NCBI RefSeq assembly: GCF_001436225.1
Contig: NZ_AYYO01000003.1
Location: forward strand, 62,001 to 126,000
Origin: Lacticaseibacillus sharpeae JCM 1186 = DSM 20505
GTDB taxonomy: Bacteria > Bacillota > Bacilli > Lactobacillales > Lactobacillaceae
Direction of reading: 5' to 3'
Length of the DNA stretch: 64,000 nt
Both the position numbers and the translations under genes were made by a program. The notes under the pieces are model-generated. The model was not told where the DNA came from. It did not search any database and saw nothing but the letters and a program-made list of their open reading frames with translations. Positions 46,362 to 55,100 of this stretch are shown in pieces; the stretch's first letter is position 1, and each line of letters starts with the position of its first letter.

Positions 46362-47600
46362 GTGAATAGACAGCAAGCAAAAAATGAGGCGCCGCAGCAA
46401 GACCGCGTGGACTACGGGATTTTGCTGACAATCATGCTTCTGGGGCTCATTGGCATGGGCGCCATCTACATGGCGGTGGCCAATGACAGCACGCAGGGGG
46501 CCGCAATCAAAGCGGTGGTCATGCAGGTTGTCTGGTATGCCGTGGGTGGCGTCGGTGTGCTGCTGATTATGCGATTTGACGCGGAGCAGCTGTGGCGGAT
46601 TGAGCCAATCCTGTTCGGCATTGGGATATTTCTACTCGTGGCCGTCCTGATTTTCTACAACCGCCAGATTGCGTTCAAAACGGGGGCCAAATCGTGGTTT
46701 AAGGTTGGGCCGATTACCTTCCAGCCTAGTGAAGTTATGAAGCCGGCGTACATCTTGATGCTCAGCCGGGTGGTGACGCTGCATAACTCGAAGATGCCCC
46801 ATAATTTCGCGAACGACTGGCTCCTCATTGGCAAAATGCTGCTGTGGACGCTGCCCGTCGCGGCACTGCTGATTGCCCAGCATGACTTGGGGACGACGCT
46901 GGTTTTCCTGGCGATTTTCGCCGGGGTGGTTCTGGTTTCGGGGGTCACGTGGCGCATCATCGCGCCAATTGGCGGGGGCGCCATCTTCATCGGCGGCTCA
47001 GCACTGTATCTGGCCACGCAAACCTGGGGGCAACACCTGCTCGAACACGTCGGCTTTGAGGCCTACCAGTTCGCCCGCATTCAGTCGTGGCTGAATCCAT
47101 CCGGCGCCACGTCGGGGGATTCGTACCAGATTTGGCAGGCGATGAAGGCGATTGGTTCCGGCCAGATGACGGGGACGGGCTTCGGCAACCTCAACGTGGT
47201 CGTACCCGTGCAGGAGTCAGATATGATTTTCTCTGTCATCGGCGAAACGTTTGGTTTTATCGGTGCCGGGGTGCTGATTCTCCTCTATTTCCTGCTAATC
47301 TACCAGATGATTCGGGTCACGTTTGATACGAAGAACGAATTCTACGCCTACATTTCAACCGGCGTTATCATGATGATTCTCTTCCACGTGCTGGAAAACG
47401 TCGGGATGAACATTGGGCTTCTGCCACTGACCGGGATTCCACTGCCGTTTGTTAGTCAGGGGGGCTCGTTCCTGCTTGCAAACATGTTCTCGGTGGGCAT
47501 GGTGCTGTCAATGCGGTACCACCATCAGAGCTACATGTTCAGCCAAACTGAAGAATTCAAGGGGAGCGGCCAGGGTTCCGAACTGGTTGATAACCCGTAA
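46362..47600 (+). CDS. rodA: Rod-shape peptidoglycan polymerase RodA
   Basis: SEDS-family glycosyltransferase that builds lateral wall, 412 aa with about ten membrane segments. Typical SEDS blocks: KTGAKSWFKVGPITFQPSEVMKP, AQHDLGTTLVF, and near the C-terminus NVGMNIGLLPLTGIPLPFVS. The start is GTG 46362 behind AAAGGAG; the ATG at 46344 lies within that ribosome-site region. It works with the mbl product upstream. A strong terminator follows. Confidence 0.95.
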   Translation: MNRQQAKNEAPQQDRVDYGILLTIMLLGLIGMGAIYMAVANDSTQGAAIKAVVMQVVWYAVGGVGVLLIMRFDAEQLWRIEPILFGIGIFLLVAVLIFYNRQIAFKTGAKSWFKVGPITFQPSEVMKPAYILMLSRVVTLHNSKMPHNFANDWLLIGKMLLWTLPVAALLIAQHDLGTTLVFLAIFAGVVLVSGVTWRIIAPIGGGAIFIGGSALYLATQTWGQHLLEHVGFEAYQFARIQSWLNPSGATSGDSYQIWQAMKAIGSGQMTGTGFGNLNVVVPVQESDMIFSVIGETFGFIGAGVLILLYFLLIYQMIRVTFDTKNEFYAYISTGVIMMILFHVLENVGMNIGLLPLTGIPLPFVSQGGSFLLANMFSVGMVLSMRYHHQSYMFSQTEEFKGSGQGSELVDNP

Positions 47601-47603
47601 ACC

Positions 47604-47648
47604 AAAAATGCAGGGCCACCGCATATTACACGGCGGGCCTGCATTTTT
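47604..47648. terminator. Terminator of rodA (bidirectional)
   Basis: Stem AAAAATGCAGG-GCC / GGCCTGCATTTTT region with T-run on the plus strand and A-run for the convergent gene. Confidence 0.88.
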
Positions 47649-48057
47649 ATTTCTGTAGATACTTGGAATACTGATCCGGAATCTTATTCTTGTCCGGGTG
47701 CTGTTTTTTGATGAGGGTGAAGGTCAGCACGGGTTTTGGCGTGATGCGGTACTCTTCGTTGGCGGTGTTGACCAGAAAGACCGCATTTTCGGGGGTCAGT
47801 CCGTATTGTTGCATTTGGCCTTGGGATAGCTGCATCATTTGGCCAGTCTGTTCGCCTTCGTGATCCGCGAAGTCCTGGTTGAGGGCGTTGCCGATGATGC
47901 CGGCCGTCACGTCGATGAAGCGCATGAACGGGGAGAAGGTCTTGGTGTGGAGCACTAACACCGTCCGCACGAGCTTGGCGGCGGGGCCGTGTAGCGTGAT
48001 GGTCGGGGTTTTGGCGTGCAGGGCGCTGAGTAATTCGGGAATGGTTTCGATATCCAT
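47647..48057 (-). CDS. Hypothetical protein, 136 aa
   Basis: I do not recognise a family. The protein is soluble, with no signal peptide or membrane helix. It begins MDIETIPELLSALHAK and has an alpha/beta look with a Gln/Met-rich middle (GQMMQLSQGQMQQYG). The ATG follows GGAGG with 6-base gap, which makes it a convincing gene. It is transcribed alone toward rodA. GC content is like that of its neighbours. Confidence 0.75.
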   Translation of the reverse strand: MDIETIPELLSALHAKTPTITLHGPAAKLVRTVLVLHTKTFSPFMRFIDVTAGIIGNALNQDFADHEGEQTGQMMQLSQGQMQQYGLTPENAVFLVNTANEEYRITPKPVLTFTLIKKQHPDKNKIPDQYSKYLQK

Positions 48058-48282
48058 GGGTGACCTCCAATTTTATGCTAGGTCCATTATACCAAAATAG
48101 CGTGAAACCGATTTACATTATTTAACTTGCGGAGGTCGCCAAATTATTTTGCTAATTTTTCTCACAGTTACCAAAGTTGCGTAAATGCCAATCAGACGCG
48201 GTTTGGCGCCGCCGAGCGCGGTGATTTTACGAACCCAACAGAATGATTCATGCGTGAATATTAAAAAAGTTCGGGAAAAATG

Positions 48283-48311
48283 TTGACAGTGATTAGAAAA
48301 CTAGTTATTAT
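48283..48311 (+). promoter_or_regulatory. Promoter of the metQ T-box transcript
   Basis: Consensus-like TTGACA - N17 - TATTAT. Confidence 0.85.
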
Positions 48312-48318
48312 ACAGACA

Positions 48319-48592
48319 TTGAAAGACAACGATAAACGAAGACGTGGGAGAGCGAACTTACACGACCTTAACAGAGACCCCGGATGGTGAAAGCGGGGAG
48401 GTACGGTGGTTCAAAAATGGCCTACTGATCGGTGCACCGAGCCCGCTTGCGGGTCAGGCTGCAATGGCTGGCATCCATTAAAGTGCACACGGGTTGTTTG
48501 ACCCGTTAGTGAGGTCCCTGACTGCAGCAGGGACGACTTAGAATGGTACCGCGTTAATTCGCTTCTAACTTTGGTTAGGGGCGAATTTTTTT
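48319..48592 (+). promoter_or_regulatory. Methionine-specific T-box riboswitch
   Basis: Leader of about 270 nt that senses uncharged tRNA-Met. Stem I features include GAGAGCGAACTT, the distal loop GGATGGTGAAAGC, and a specifier loop TTCAAAAATGGCC with ATG at 48417-48419. The T-box AGAATGGTACCGCG (48540-48553) precedes the terminator AATTCGCTTCTAAC / GTTAGGGGCGAATT with T-run (48556-48592). It fits the metQ gene behind it. Confidence 0.93.
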
Positions 48593-48659
48593 GTTTCTCG
48601 CCACACATTTATCGTTGTCACTAAACTAGACCACACACAAAACTTGGAGGATTTCCATT

Positions 48660-49490
48660 ATGAAGAAAAAGCTTATCTCACTTGCAACTGCCGCATTGAT
48701 TATTCCCTTGACGCTCGCCGCTTGCGGCAACAGTTCTAAGTCCAGCGAATCCAAAGAAACCACCGTTAAGCTCGGGGTGATTGGTTCTGACGCTGATGTT
48801 TGGAAGCCAGTTGCCCAGCGCCTCAAGAAGCAGAACATCAACTTGAAGCTCGTGCAGTTCACCGACTACAACAAGGTTAACCAGGCCGTTGTTGATGGTG
48901 ACCTGGACCTGAACGCCATCCAGCACTACGACTTCTTCAACACCTGGGAAAAGGAAAACAAGGACAACAGCCTGGCAGTTATCGGCCGCACCTACATCGG
49001 CCCACTGCGTGTTTACTCCAACAAGATTAAGAAGCTGAGCCAGCTGAAGAACGGTGCCAACATCGCTGTTCCTAACGACACCACGAACGAAGGCCGTGCC
49101 TTGATCCTGCTGCAAACTGCCGGCATCATCAAACTGGACAAGTCCAAGTCCTCACCAACGACCCGTGACATCACGAGCAACCCTAAGCACCTCAAGTTCA
49201 CGACGGTTGACGCTTCCCAGACCGCACGTTCCCTGAGCTCCACGGACGCTTCTGTTGTCAACAACGACATGGCCCTGAACGCAAAGCTGAACCCAGACGA
49301 CGCTATCTACGTTGAAAAGATTAACGCGGCAAGCAAGCCATGGATCAACATCATCGTTGCGAAGAAGAGCGAAAAGAACAAGGCGGTTTACAAGAAGATT
49401 GTTAAGGCATACCAGACCAGCGCAACCAAGAAGCAGATCAAGAAGGTCTACGATGGTTCCACGATTGCTGCCTGGGACACCAAGTTCTAA
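48660..49490 (+). CDS. metQ: Methionine ABC transporter substrate-binding lipoprotein MetQ
   Basis: Captures methionine outside the cell for MetNI; 276 aa. The lipobox LAAC places the lipid cysteine at residue 22, followed by a Ser-rich spacer. The NlpA-family body contains VKLGVIGSDADVWKPVAQ, LDLNAIQHYDFF and VPNDTTNEGRALILLQ, all conserved in MetQ. The ATG follows GGAGG. It is controlled by the Met T-box upstream. metN is not directly joined but 234 bp further on, behind another leader. Confidence 0.94.
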   Translation: MKKKLISLATAALIIPLTLAACGNSSKSSESKETTVKLGVIGSDADVWKPVAQRLKKQNINLKLVQFTDYNKVNQAVVDGDLDLNAIQHYDFFNTWEKENKDNSLAVIGRTYIGPLRVYSNKIKKLSQLKNGANIAVPNDTTNEGRALILLQTAGIIKLDKSKSSPTTRDITSNPKHLKFTTVDASQTARSLSSTDASVVNNDMALNAKLNPDDAIYVEKINAASKPWINIIVAKKSEKNKAVYKKIVKAYQTSATKKQIKKVYDGSTIAAWDTKF

Positions 49491-49570
49491 GTAAGGTCTC
49501 GAGCATTGCCGCACCAACTTGAATAATTATTGAGCTTAATGCATAGTTACCGCGCAAAGTGGCGGTGACG

Positions 49571-49724
49571 TGGTAGAATGGTCAATAAATGGTATCGGGC
49601 TTATCCAGAGCGGGTGAGCCCGATATTGGTATCAAGGTACACAGTTAGCGCTTACTCCGGTCATTTAGCTAACGCATACGCTGGTTGCACGTTCAAGCAA
49701 TCAACGAAGGAGGAACCCACACAC
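49571..49724 (+). promoter_or_regulatory. Promoter and unclassified structured leader of metNI
   Basis: Extended -10 TGGTAGAAT (49571-49579) is followed by a 14-bp helix TATCGGGCTTATCC / GGGTGAGCCCGATA (49593-49625, four-plus-one base loop AGAGC, some G-T pairs), then GTTAGC/GCTAAC (49644-49672 region) and a ribosome site AAGGAGG. The string CTTATCCAGAGCGGGTGAG recalls the 5' block of SAM-I riboswitches, but the remaining SAM-I core is not visible. No T-box motif is present. Confidence 0.5.
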
Positions 49725-50786
49725 ATGAGCGATGAAGTAGTCCAGTTCAAAGACGTTGATGTCGTCTTTAAAGAAAAGAAGAAGAAGGCTGTCCATGCGG
49801 TCAACCACGTGACGTTGAGCGTGGACCGCGGGGATATATACGGAATTGTCGGTTATTCAGGGGCCGGGAAGTCGACGCTGGTGCGCCTGATTAACCTGCT
49901 CCAGCGGCCCACGAGCGGAACGGTGACGGTTCTTGGCGACGACATGTTGTCGCTGTCTGCCGCGCAGTTGCGCAGTAAGCGGCGGAAGATTGGCATGATC
50001 TTCCAGCACTTCAACCTGATGGCCAGCCGCACCATTGCGGATAACGTGGCGTTCCCCCTGCGCGGAACCATGCCCAAGGCCAAGATTAACGAAAAGGTGA
50101 CCGAACTGCTCGACCTGGTTGGCCTGGCAGACCGGGCGACCGCGTACCCCGCAGAACTGTCCGGGGGCCAGAAACAGCGGGTCGGGATTGCCCGCGCGCT
50201 GGCGTCGGATCCCGAAGTGCTGATCTCTGATGAAGCAACCAGTGCGCTCGACCCCAAGACCACATCCGCAATTTTGGACCTCCTCAAGTCTTTGAACGAG
50301 AAGCTGGGCCTGACGATTGTGCTGATTACCCACCAGATGGAAGCCGTTAAGCAGATTTGTAACCGCGTGGCCGTGATGGACGCCGGAGCCGTGATTGAAC
50401 GCGGCTCACTGCTGGAAATCTTCGCGCACCCGCAGCAGCAGTTGACTAAGGACTTCATCGACACCACCATGCAGCTGGATGCAACCCTGAAGGCCATCAG
50501 CAAGCAGCCGGCTGTGCAGCACCTGGGCGCTAATGAACGCCTGGTACGCTTGACCTACGTTGGGGCCAGCACCGACAAGCCGCTCATTGCGACCCTGTAC
50601 GGCGAGTACAACGTGACTGCCAACATTCTGTTTGGGGACATTCAGAGCTTGCAGGACACGCCATTTGGGAACCTGATTGTCGTTTTGACCGGGGCTGCTG
50701 CCGACATTGACCGTGCGCTTGCGTACCTCAAGGCCGGGGATGTCACCGTGACCGATGTTGCCATGAACGTGTCGGAGGAGGACTAA
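49725..50786 (+). CDS. metN: Methionine ABC transporter ATPase MetN
   Basis: 353-aa ATPase. Walker [10 protein letters not shown] (about residues 42-50), signature LSGGQKQR (about 144-151), Walker [14 protein letters not shown], and a C-terminal NIL regulatory domain (about 270-350) where methionine binding inhibits transport. ATG 49725 follows AAGGAGG with 11-base gap; the in-frame extension to 49578 runs through the leader and is not protein-like. The stop is one base before metI. Confidence 0.94.
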   Translation: MSDEVVQFKDVDVVFKEKKKKAVHAVNHVTLSVDRGDIYGIVGYSGAGKSTLVRLINLLQRPTSGTVTVLGDDMLSLSAAQLRSKRRKIGMIFQHFNLMASRTIADNVAFPLRGTMPKAKINEKVTELLDLVGLADRATAYPAELSGGQKQRVGIARALASDPEVLISDEATSALDPKTTSAILDLLKSLNEKLGLTIVLITHQMEAVKQICNRVAVMDAGAVIERGSLLEIFAHPQQQLTKDFIDTTMQLDATLKAISKQPAVQHLGANERLVRLTYVGASTDKPLIATLYGEYNVTANILFGDIQSLQDTPFGNLIVVLTGAAADIDRALAYLKAGDVTVTDVAMNVSEED

Positions 50787-50787
50787 T

Positions 50788-51474
50788 ATGAGCTTTTTTG
50801 ACAAATTTCTCCCGAACGTCATTCCGCTGTGGAGTGGGGATGACGGATTCACGGGGGCCATCAACCAGACGCTGTACATGACCTTCTGGACCACCCTGGT
50901 TGCTGGTCTCATCGGGTTGTTCGTCGGGATCTTGCTGCTGCTGACAGATGAACACGGCTTGCTGGAAAACCGGCCATTCTATTCCATTCTGGATAAACTG
51001 GTTAATATCTTCCGGTCCATTCCGTTCATCATCTTGCTGGCGGCCTTGAACGACTTCACCCGCTTCATCGTCGGGACGGGGATTGGTTCCCGCGCCGCAC
51101 TGGTGCCCCTGATTATCGGGGCCGCACCGTTCTACGCCCGGCAGGTGCAAAATGCCTTGCTGACCGTGGATCCCGGGGTGATTGAAGCCGCCCAGGCCAT
51201 GGGCGTATCGCCAATGGGGATCGTCTTCCGCGTGTACCTGCGTGAAGGCTTGTCCGAGCTCATCCGGGTGTCCGTCCTGACCATTATCAGTATCATTGGC
51301 CTGACCGCGATGGCCGGCGCCATTGGTGGTGGTGGTCTGGGGAACCTGGCCATCAACACTGGTTACCTGCGTTACCAGAACGACGTCATTTGGGTCTGCC
51401 TGATTTTCATCCTGATTTTGGTCTTCATCGTCCAGTTCATCGGGGACTTCCTGGCCCGCAAGACGCACCACTAG
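50788..51474 (+). CDS. metI: Methionine ABC transporter permease MetI
   Basis: 228-aa permease with five membrane segments. The EAA-type loop EAAQAMGVSPMGIVFRVYLR (about residues 132-151) contacts MetN, and FRSIPFIILLAALNDFTRF is a family block. The ATG follows GGAGGA within the end of metN, so both are coupled. It ends the met unit at a strong terminator. Confidence 0.95.
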   Translation: MSFFDKFLPNVIPLWSGDDGFTGAINQTLYMTFWTTLVAGLIGLFVGILLLLTDEHGLLENRPFYSILDKLVNIFRSIPFIILLAALNDFTRFIVGTGIGSRAALVPLIIGAAPFYARQVQNALLTVDPGVIEAAQAMGVSPMGIVFRVYLREGLSELIRVSVLTIISIIGLTAMAGAIGGGGLGNLAINTGYLRYQNDVIWVCLIFILILVFIVQFIGDFLARKTHH

Positions 51475-51487
51475 ACTACAGCAATAC

Positions 51488-51527
51488 AAAAATGGACCTG
51501 AGCAATTTTGCTCGGGTCCATTTTTTT
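51488..51527. terminator. Terminator of metNI (bidirectional)
   Basis: Stem AAAAATGGACCTGAGCA / TGCTCGGGTCCATTTTT with further T. Confidence 0.92.
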
Positions 51528-51540
51528 GGCGAAATTTTTG

Positions 51541-51666
51541 TTAGTTACGCGTGCCGTGGACAAGGGTGAGGATGCCACTCGCCAGCGCAATAGACGCGGA
51601 CAAAAGCGCGGTGCCAGCAGCGGCGGTGGAGATGATCCCGAGGACGGTGGTTTTCTTATCGTTCAT
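51541..51666 (-). CDS. Putative 41-aa membrane peptide
   Basis: Small ORF with an optimal ribosome site (AGGAGG, 6-base gap before ATG 51666). The peptide has a charged start (MNDKKTTV), one hydrophobic helix rich in Ala, Ile and Leu (about residues 8-36) and a short polar end HGTRN. No family is recognised. It lies 18 bp after the HAD gene on the same strand and is followed by a terminator, so it may be the third gene of a pepS-HAD unit. It could be a toxin-like or regulatory peptide, or simply a small membrane protein. Confidence 0.6.
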   Translation of the reverse strand: MNDKKTTVLGIISTAAAGTALLSASIALASGILTLVHGTRN

Positions 51667-51684
51667 AATGTTCCTCCTAAATGT

Positions 51685-52374
51685 TTATGCGTTGAGCAGT
51701 AAGTCGGAAAGTTGCTGCAGGTCAGTGACGGTGTGCGTCGGGTGCAGCTCAGTCTTGTTGACCTGGTGCTTGCGGTTGACCCAGATGGTCGGTAAGTGGT
51801 AGTCGACGCCGCCACGAATGTCCGAGTTGAGGCCGTCACCAATCATGATGGTATCGTTGCGGTCAATATGTGGTTCCGCGGCGAAGATGGCGTCAAAGAA
51901 GCGGGGGTCCGGCTTGTCGTAGCCAATCTCTTCGGAAATGTAGACGCCGTCAAACAGCGGGCCGAGGTGGCTGTGTAGCAAGCGGTTGTGCTGGGTGGCC
52001 GCATTCCCGTTCGTGCCGGCCAGAATGCGGTAGCCGCGTTGCTGCAGGTTTGTGAGCAGGGTCTTGGCGCCGGGTACCCGGTCAAAGCCGTTGTTCAGGA
52101 AATTGCGGTATTCCTTCTCCGCTGCGTGGGCGTCAAAGTCCTGCTTGGCGATGGCGGCACCAAAGCGGGCAAAGCGCACGTCGAGCAACTGGGCGCGGGT
52201 TAACTCACCCCGTTCTAGTGCGGCCCACAGACCGCTGTTAACGCGCTTGTAGGTTGCGCGCGTGTCTGCGTTATCGGGAATCCCAAAGTCAGCGAAGACG
52301 CCAGTGAGGCCCTTTTCTTCGCTGGCGGTGAAGTCCAGGAGTGTATCGTCTAGGTCAAAGATTAAAGTGGTCAA
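51685..52374 (-). CDS. HAD family hydrolase (YjjG-like nucleotidase)
   Basis: 229-aa phosphatase. HAD motifs: I FDLDDTLLD (residues 6-14), II AGTNGN, III around YDKPDPRFF, IV MIGDGLNSDI. The cap insertion between motifs I and II is of the YjjG type, a group of pyrimidine 5'-nucleotidases that clear non-canonical nucleotides. It starts at TTG 52374 behind AAAGGAA. pepS lies 42 bp upstream on the same strand. Confidence 0.92.
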   Translation of the reverse strand: MTTLIFDLDDTLLDFTASEEKGLTGVFADFGIPDNADTRATYKRVNSGLWAALERGELTRAQLLDVRFARFGAAIAKQDFDAHAAEKEYRNFLNNGFDRVPGAKTLLTNLQQRGYRILAGTNGNAATQHNRLLHSHLGPLFDGVYISEEIGYDKPDPRFFDAIFAAEPHIDRNDTIMIGDGLNSDIRGGVDYHLPTIWVNRKHQVNKTELHPTHTVTDLQQLSDLLLNA

Positions 52375-52416
52375 GATATTTCCTTTCCGTGGTGCTAAAT
52401 TCGGTGCTAAAACAGG

Positions 52417-53652
52417 TTAGGCCCAGTTGCCGTTGCGGAAAATTGGGATGATCTGCCCATCCTTGGTAATCCCGTCAACATCGGTTTCTGCTGAACCCAT
52501 CATGAAGTCAACGTGCGTGTCGGCGTGGTTCAAGCCGACTGCTTCTTGTTCTTCTTCCGTCATTTCCACGCCGCCCTCGACGCAGAACGGGTACGCTTCA
52601 CCGAGTGCCATGTGGTCGGAGGCGTTCTCATCAAAGAGGGTGTTGAAGAAAATGATGCCGGACTGCGAGATTGGTGACGGGTCGGGCACTAGCGAAACTT
52701 CGCCCAATGAGCGGGCACCACGAATGTCCAGTAAACCGTCCAGAACGTGTTGGCCCTTGTCGGCTTTACCACTGATGACCTGTCCGTCCTTGAAGGTGAA
52801 GTGCATGCCGTCCAGAATGTTACCCGCGTACGCTAGCGGCTTAGTGGAGCTGACGGTCCCGTCAATGCGGTGGTGGTCCGGCACCGTGAAGACTTCTTCA
52901 GTAGGCATGTTCGGCATGAAGTATTCACCTTGGGGGTTAACGGATCCGGCCGCTTTCCAGATGTGATTCTTAGGCAAGCCAACGGTCAGGTCTGTGCCCG
53001 GGGCGCTGTAGTGCAGCGCGTCCAGCTGCAGGCCGGTGAGCCACTGCGCCTTGGTTTCGAGCTTGTCGACGTGTGCTGCCCAAGCAGCTTCCGGACTGTC
53101 GTTGTAAATCCGGGTGGTCTTGAAAATTTCGTCCCACAACTGGTCCTGAGCCGCTTCCGGAGTGGCTGCGTGAGGGAAGACCTTCTGCGCCCACTTCACG
53201 CCGGCAGCGGCGATGATGGTCCAGCTAATCTTATTGGTGACGATGGCATTACTCAGCTTAGCATATGCCTGCTGGTGGCCGGCGTTATAAGCCGCGATGC
53301 GCTTGGCGTCAATTCCGGCGAGGTTGTCGGGATCATCGCTCTTGATGGTGATCCGCTTGGCATTTTTGGCGACCCAGTAGTCGTATTGGGCCTGCACGAA
53401 TGGTGGCTGGGTGGCCAGGCGGTCTTCAGCGAGGTTGGCGAGATCCAGGCGCTTGACCGTGTCGTCAGCCCACTGGACGTTAACTTCGGCGGCCCCGGCC
53501 CGGTAAGCACTGGCCACGATTAGGCGTGCCAGGGGTGCCTGGTCAATCGCCACTTGGACGTAGACGGTGTCGCCCGGCTTAACCCCCACGCCAGTTTCAA
53601 CGGCAAGGTCGGCGTACTTCTTCAGGTTCTCTGCAAAGTTAGGTAATGTCAT
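52417..53652 (-). CDS. pepS: M29 family aminopeptidase (PepS/AmpS)
   Basis: 411-aa metal-dependent exopeptidase that releases N-terminal amino acids from peptides in the cytosol. N-terminal domain NFAENLKKYADLAVETGVGV, and C-terminal metal-binding blocks with SLGEVSLVPDPSPIS (Glu), LFDENASDHMALGEAY (Glu, His) and HADTHVDFMMG (His, Asp) are intact. The ATG follows GGAGG. It is the first gene of a probable unit with the HAD gene. The length is normal for the family. Confidence 0.95.
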   Translation of the reverse strand: MTLPNFAENLKKYADLAVETGVGVKPGDTVYVQVAIDQAPLARLIVASAYRAGAAEVNVQWADDTVKRLDLANLAEDRLATQPPFVQAQYDYWVAKNAKRITIKSDDPDNLAGIDAKRIAAYNAGHQQAYAKLSNAIVTNKISWTIIAAAGVKWAQKVFPHAATPEAAQDQLWDEIFKTTRIYNDSPEAAWAAHVDKLETKAQWLTGLQLDALHYSAPGTDLTVGLPKNHIWKAAGSVNPQGEYFMPNMPTEEVFTVPDHHRIDGTVSSTKPLAYAGNILDGMHFTFKDGQVISGKADKGQHVLDGLLDIRGARSLGEVSLVPDPSPISQSGIIFFNTLFDENASDHMALGEAYPFCVEGGVEMTEEEQEAVGLNHADTHVDFMMGSAETDVDGITKDGQIIPIFRNGNWA

Positions 53653-54034
53653 GTTTTTGCCTCCAATATCATGTGTTAGCCTAATTTTAGCATAGGTTAA
53701 GGATTTGCTCTAAAACGTTTTCGTTAAGTTAGGCGGCTTTTGGCGCGGACTGAATTAGATGACCGGTAAGCGGGGCCACCTGGCCGGAATTTGGCTAGGG
53801 TAAATTCGCATTAGTTGTTATCTGGTGCACAAGCGCTACACGTTTGGCCGCCAAAATGAGAATCTTCTGCACAAAAACGGGGCTATTGCCGGGAAAATCC
53901 CATATATTAGAAAAAAATTCCAAAATGATACAAAAATAGTATTGTTATCTTTCGTAATTTTGATAAAATACAATTAATAACGGTAAGTGTCCAGGGGGAT
54001 AGCTTGCCGTTAAATTATCCGGGGGGATTACTAA
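53653..54034 (+). promoter_or_regulatory. Divergent intergenic region with tetR promoter, 382 bp
   Basis: AT-rich on the right half. Probable promoter TTGTTA (53943-53948) - N16 - TAAAAT. The transcript then has a hairpin TAACGGTAAG (53978-53987) / CTTGCCGTTA (54003-54012) whose loop contains CCAGGGGGAT, almost a copy of the ribosome site CCGGGGGGAT used by the tetR gene. The left half shows nothing recognisable. Confidence 0.5.
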
Positions 54035-54637
54035 ATGGCTCGTCACAAATCAATCACGCGCGACCAGATTCTCGCAGCCGCGTACAAACTGGTTGTCGCG
54101 GAGGGATTCTCAAAATTCACCGCGCGCAACATCGCTGCTCAGATCGGTTGTTCAACTCAACCAATCTACCTTGAATTCGACAACATGGCCGAATTACGCA
54201 CCGCAATCATGGATCAGATCAAACAAGAACTGACCGAAAAGTTCGATAAGGTCTACACACACGACCCAATTATCGATATGGCGCTCACCTACATTGACTT
54301 CGCGCTGGAAAACCACAACCTGTACACAGCGGTTTTCGTTGAAGATCACTTCGGGGTTGATGACATGCGCCAGTTCGCCATTGCGGCGGCACTCAAGCGG
54401 TTTGAAGCACGCGAAGAGGCGAAGAGCCTGTCCGATACGCAGAAGAACAACATCATTACTGGCCTGTGGATTGTTGCCACCGGGATTGCCGACCTCATGA
54501 CATCCGGGTTCGTCTCCATGTCCCACGCGCAGATGATCGATATTTTGCAGACGGTCATTAACGTATTCATCGAGAATGGTTCACTTTCAGGCCACGCCGG
54601 CGAGGATATTATCGCCATGGCGGCCCGGACTAAGTAA
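54035..54637 (+). CDS. TetR/AcrR family transcriptional regulator
   Basis: 200-aa regulator. The N-terminal TetR helix-turn-helix is clear (ITRDQILAAAYKLVVAEGFSKFTARNIAAQIGCSTQPIY, residues 6-44, quoted here as HTH region: start SITRDQIL, end STQPIYLEF). The ligand-binding part (about 70-190) is helical without a known pocket signature. No transporter or enzyme gene is adjacent on either side, so it may act remotely or on itself. The ATG follows GGGGGG with 8-base gap. Confidence 0.9.
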   Translation: MARHKSITRDQILAAAYKLVVAEGFSKFTARNIAAQIGCSTQPIYLEFDNMAELRTAIMDQIKQELTEKFDKVYTHDPIIDMALTYIDFALENHNLYTAVFVEDHFGVDDMRQFAIAAALKRFEAREEAKSLSDTQKNNIITGLWIVATGIADLMTSGFVSMSHAQMIDILQTVINVFIENGSLSGHAGEDIIAMAARTK

Positions 54638-54650
54638 ACAACAAATGCAT

Positions 54651-54681
54651 GCAACCCGCCCTTGTGGTGGGTTGTTTTTTT
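54651..54681 (+). terminator. Terminator of the tetR-type gene
   Basis: Stem GCAACCCGCC / GGTGGGTTGT followed by six or seven T, nested in AAATGCA/TGCATTT. Confidence 0.9.
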
Positions 54682-55041
54682 GCATTTCTGTGGAAGTCAG
54701 TTAAAAAACTTATGGTCAGTGACAATTTTTTGCCGGGATCAGCCGGGAAAGGGGCAGCCACATCGGTAACGGAAAGAAGCAATGAAGGCCAGATTTGACG
54801 TGAAATCCGATTTCGGTTTGCTGCCGCAGGTGATGAAATGCCCGCTGATTTGGCGCAAAATTGTGAACATATCGAACAGTGTGTACTTTACTGACGGATT
54901 TTATAATAACATTTAACCCTATGAACTGCTCCCACATGCAGGCGGGTAATCGGCCAGCAGTCTTGTTATTCGACCGTTACTTTATTCGTACTTATAGATT
55001 CGATTGGAAAAATACCGGGAACTTTCGCCCGGTGACAAGAC
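54682..55041. other. Intergenic region, about 360 bp
   Basis: Lies between two terminators of convergent genes. A 73-codon minus-strand frame (54716-54937) has no ribosome site and no recognisable similarity. A TTTATAATAA near 54900 looks promoter-like but no gene follows it. A small RNA cannot be excluded. Confidence 0.3.
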
Positions 55042-55071
55042 AAAAAAATCACCCGTGACCGGCACGGATGA
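55042..55071 (-). terminator. Terminator of the flavodoxin gene
   Basis: On the minus strand TCATCCGTG / CACGGGTGA (one mismatch) followed by seven T. Confidence 0.85.
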
Positions 55072-55100
55072 TTAGCCAAAATTTCGCTATATTAATGGGT

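Noticed and set aside
48540-48592. Reading the metQ leader as a simple terminator
   Set aside because: The T-box sequence, stem I landmarks and an ATG specifier show it is a full T-box riboswitch.
54716-54937. 73-codon minus-strand frame in the gap after the tetR-type gene
   Set aside because: No ribosome site or recognisable sequence; the region is probably non-coding.
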